Below are positions 40,404-40,763 of a stretch of DNA of 40,763 nucleotides, one piece after another. Below the pieces are notes generated by a model that worked only from the letters and a program-made list of their open reading frames with translations, had not been told where the DNA came from and did not search any database. Positions within the stretch are counted from its first letter, which is position 1. Every line of letters begins with the position of its first letter. The DNA lies in assembly GCA_017501465.1 (NCBI GenBank), contig JAFVWY010000014.1:1-40763 (forward strand). Direction: 5' to 3'. This DNA comes from Bacilli bacterium. GTDB taxonomy: Bacteria > Bacillota_I > Bacilli_A > ML615J-28 > CAG-313. The position numbers and the translations under genes are program-made.

Positions 40404-40479
40404 TGGTGCCGACTATAGGAATTGAACCCACAACCTACTGATTACAAGTCAGTTGCTCTACCGATTGAGCTAAGTCGGC
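40404..40479 (-). tRNA. tRNA-Thr(TGT)
   Basis: Anticodon arm ACTGA-CTTGTAA-TCAGT, acceptor GCCGACT/AGTCGGC, encoded ACCA. Confidence 0.97.
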
Positions 40480-40483
40480 ATAA

Positions 40484-40559
40484 TGGTGGAGGATGACGGG
40501 CTCGAACCGCCGACCCTCTGCTTGTAAGGCAGATGCTCTCCCAACTGAGCTAATCCTCC
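40484..40559 (-). tRNA. tRNA-Val(TAC)
   Basis: Anticodon arm TCTGC-CTTACAA-GCAGA, acceptor GGAGGAT/ATCCTCC, encoded ACCA. First tRNA of the array. Confidence 0.97.
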
Positions 40560-40578
40560 AAATATTTATGTCTTCTAT

Positions 40579-40607
40579 ATTATAACACCAATTTAAAATT
40601 TTGTAAA
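40579..40607 (-). promoter_or_regulatory. Internal promoter of the tRNA array
   Basis: Minus strand: TTTACA (40602-40607), 17-base spacer, TATAAT (40579-40584) with an upstream TG, placed between 5S rRNA and tRNA-Val. It would let the tRNAs be made without the rRNA operon promoter. Confidence 0.72.
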
Positions 40608-40637
40608 ATGATTTATTTTTTTAATTTATAGAAAGGA

Positions 40638-40745
40638 GCTGGCAGCTTCCTATTTTAGCTATTTCTAACTATCGTCGGCGTTAAAGTGCTTAACTTCTGT
40701 GTTCGGCATGGGAACAGGTGTGTCCACTTTGCTATCGCCACCAAA
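40638..40745 (-). rRNA. rrf: 5S ribosomal RNA
   Basis: Contains the conserved 5S core (CCTGTTCCCATGCCGAACAC at about 40698-40717, then GAAGTTAAGC). The ends pair: TGGTGGC near the 5' end with GCTGCCA near the 3' end. The ends are set from this helix and could be off by a few bases. It should be the last rRNA of an operon whose 16S and 23S genes lie beyond the right edge. Confidence 0.93.
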
Positions 40746-40763
40746 CTCTCTTTCAAAATTGAA

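Overview
The window is a compact chromosomal segment of a very AT-rich, low-GC Gram-positive bacterium. The best fit is an uncultured member of the Erysipelotrichia or early-branching Bacilli, close to the Mollicutes but still carrying Firmicutes traits. The signs are strong AGGAGG-type ribosome sites, many extended -10 promoters (TGnTATAAT), a SpoIIE sporulation phosphatase, a ComK-like competence factor, an mnmG-rsmG-parA-DUF951 cluster as in Bacillus near the origin, and a tRNA array whose order (Val-Thr-Lys-Leu-Ala-Met-Ile2-Ser-fMet-Asp-Phe) follows a Bacillus trn array. Genes end almost only in TAA or TAG, with one TGA, so the standard bacterial code holds. No mobile element, CRISPR array or prophage was seen.

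Layout, left to right. 1-5445 (minus): an aromatic amino acid operon of aminotransferase, pheA, aroB, aroC and a fused aroE-aroK that runs off the left edge. 5582-9042 (minus): a Na+-pumping oxaloacetate decarboxylase operon (alpha, gamma, separate biotin carrier, beta). 9155-12741 (minus): a heterodimeric ABC exporter. 12814-13408 (plus): a preQ1 riboswitch and the queuosine-precursor transporter QueT. Then a tRNA-Gly, a small membrane protein, rpsD behind a structured leader, ylmH and an M32 carboxypeptidase (all minus). 17386-18615 (plus): a PPi-type phosphofructokinase. 18636-21664 (minus): a thioesterase, tpiA, pgk and a ComK-like gene. 21746-25564 (minus): an LRR lipoprotein, an MsmX/UgpC-type sugar ABC ATPase and a PucR-type regulator. 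25688-28200: a rhodanese (plus) tail-to-tail with spoIIE (minus). 28264-31996 (minus): DUF951, parA, rsmG, mnmG and a zinc-ribbon membrane protein. 32119-34112: pduL (minus), divergent from rimO (plus). 34126-39493 (minus): an MgtC-like protein, a CPA-type antiporter, a DUF2779 double-nuclease protein and an orphan lipoprotein. 39553-40763 (minus): terminator, eleven tRNAs with their own promoter, and a 5S rRNA that should end an rRNA operon lying to the right.

The metabolic genes suggest a fermenter. A PPi-type PFK, Pgk and TpiA cover part of glycolysis, a PduL-type phosphotransacylase could make acetyl phosphate, and oxaloacetate decarboxylation would export Na+, which a CPA-family antiporter could couple to H+. 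Chorismate and phenylalanine synthesis appear to be encoded.

No gene-free stretch exceeds 300 bases. The longest, about 200 bases at 14803-15003, holds the rpsD promoter and a leader RNA with pseudoknot-type pairing. No clearly new multi-gene system was found. The most interesting items are the AroE-AroK fusion, the DUF2779 protein with two nuclease-like modules around a cysteine cluster, the apparently leaderless ComK-like gene, the preQ1 riboswitch starting at the predicted transcription start, and the S4 leader.
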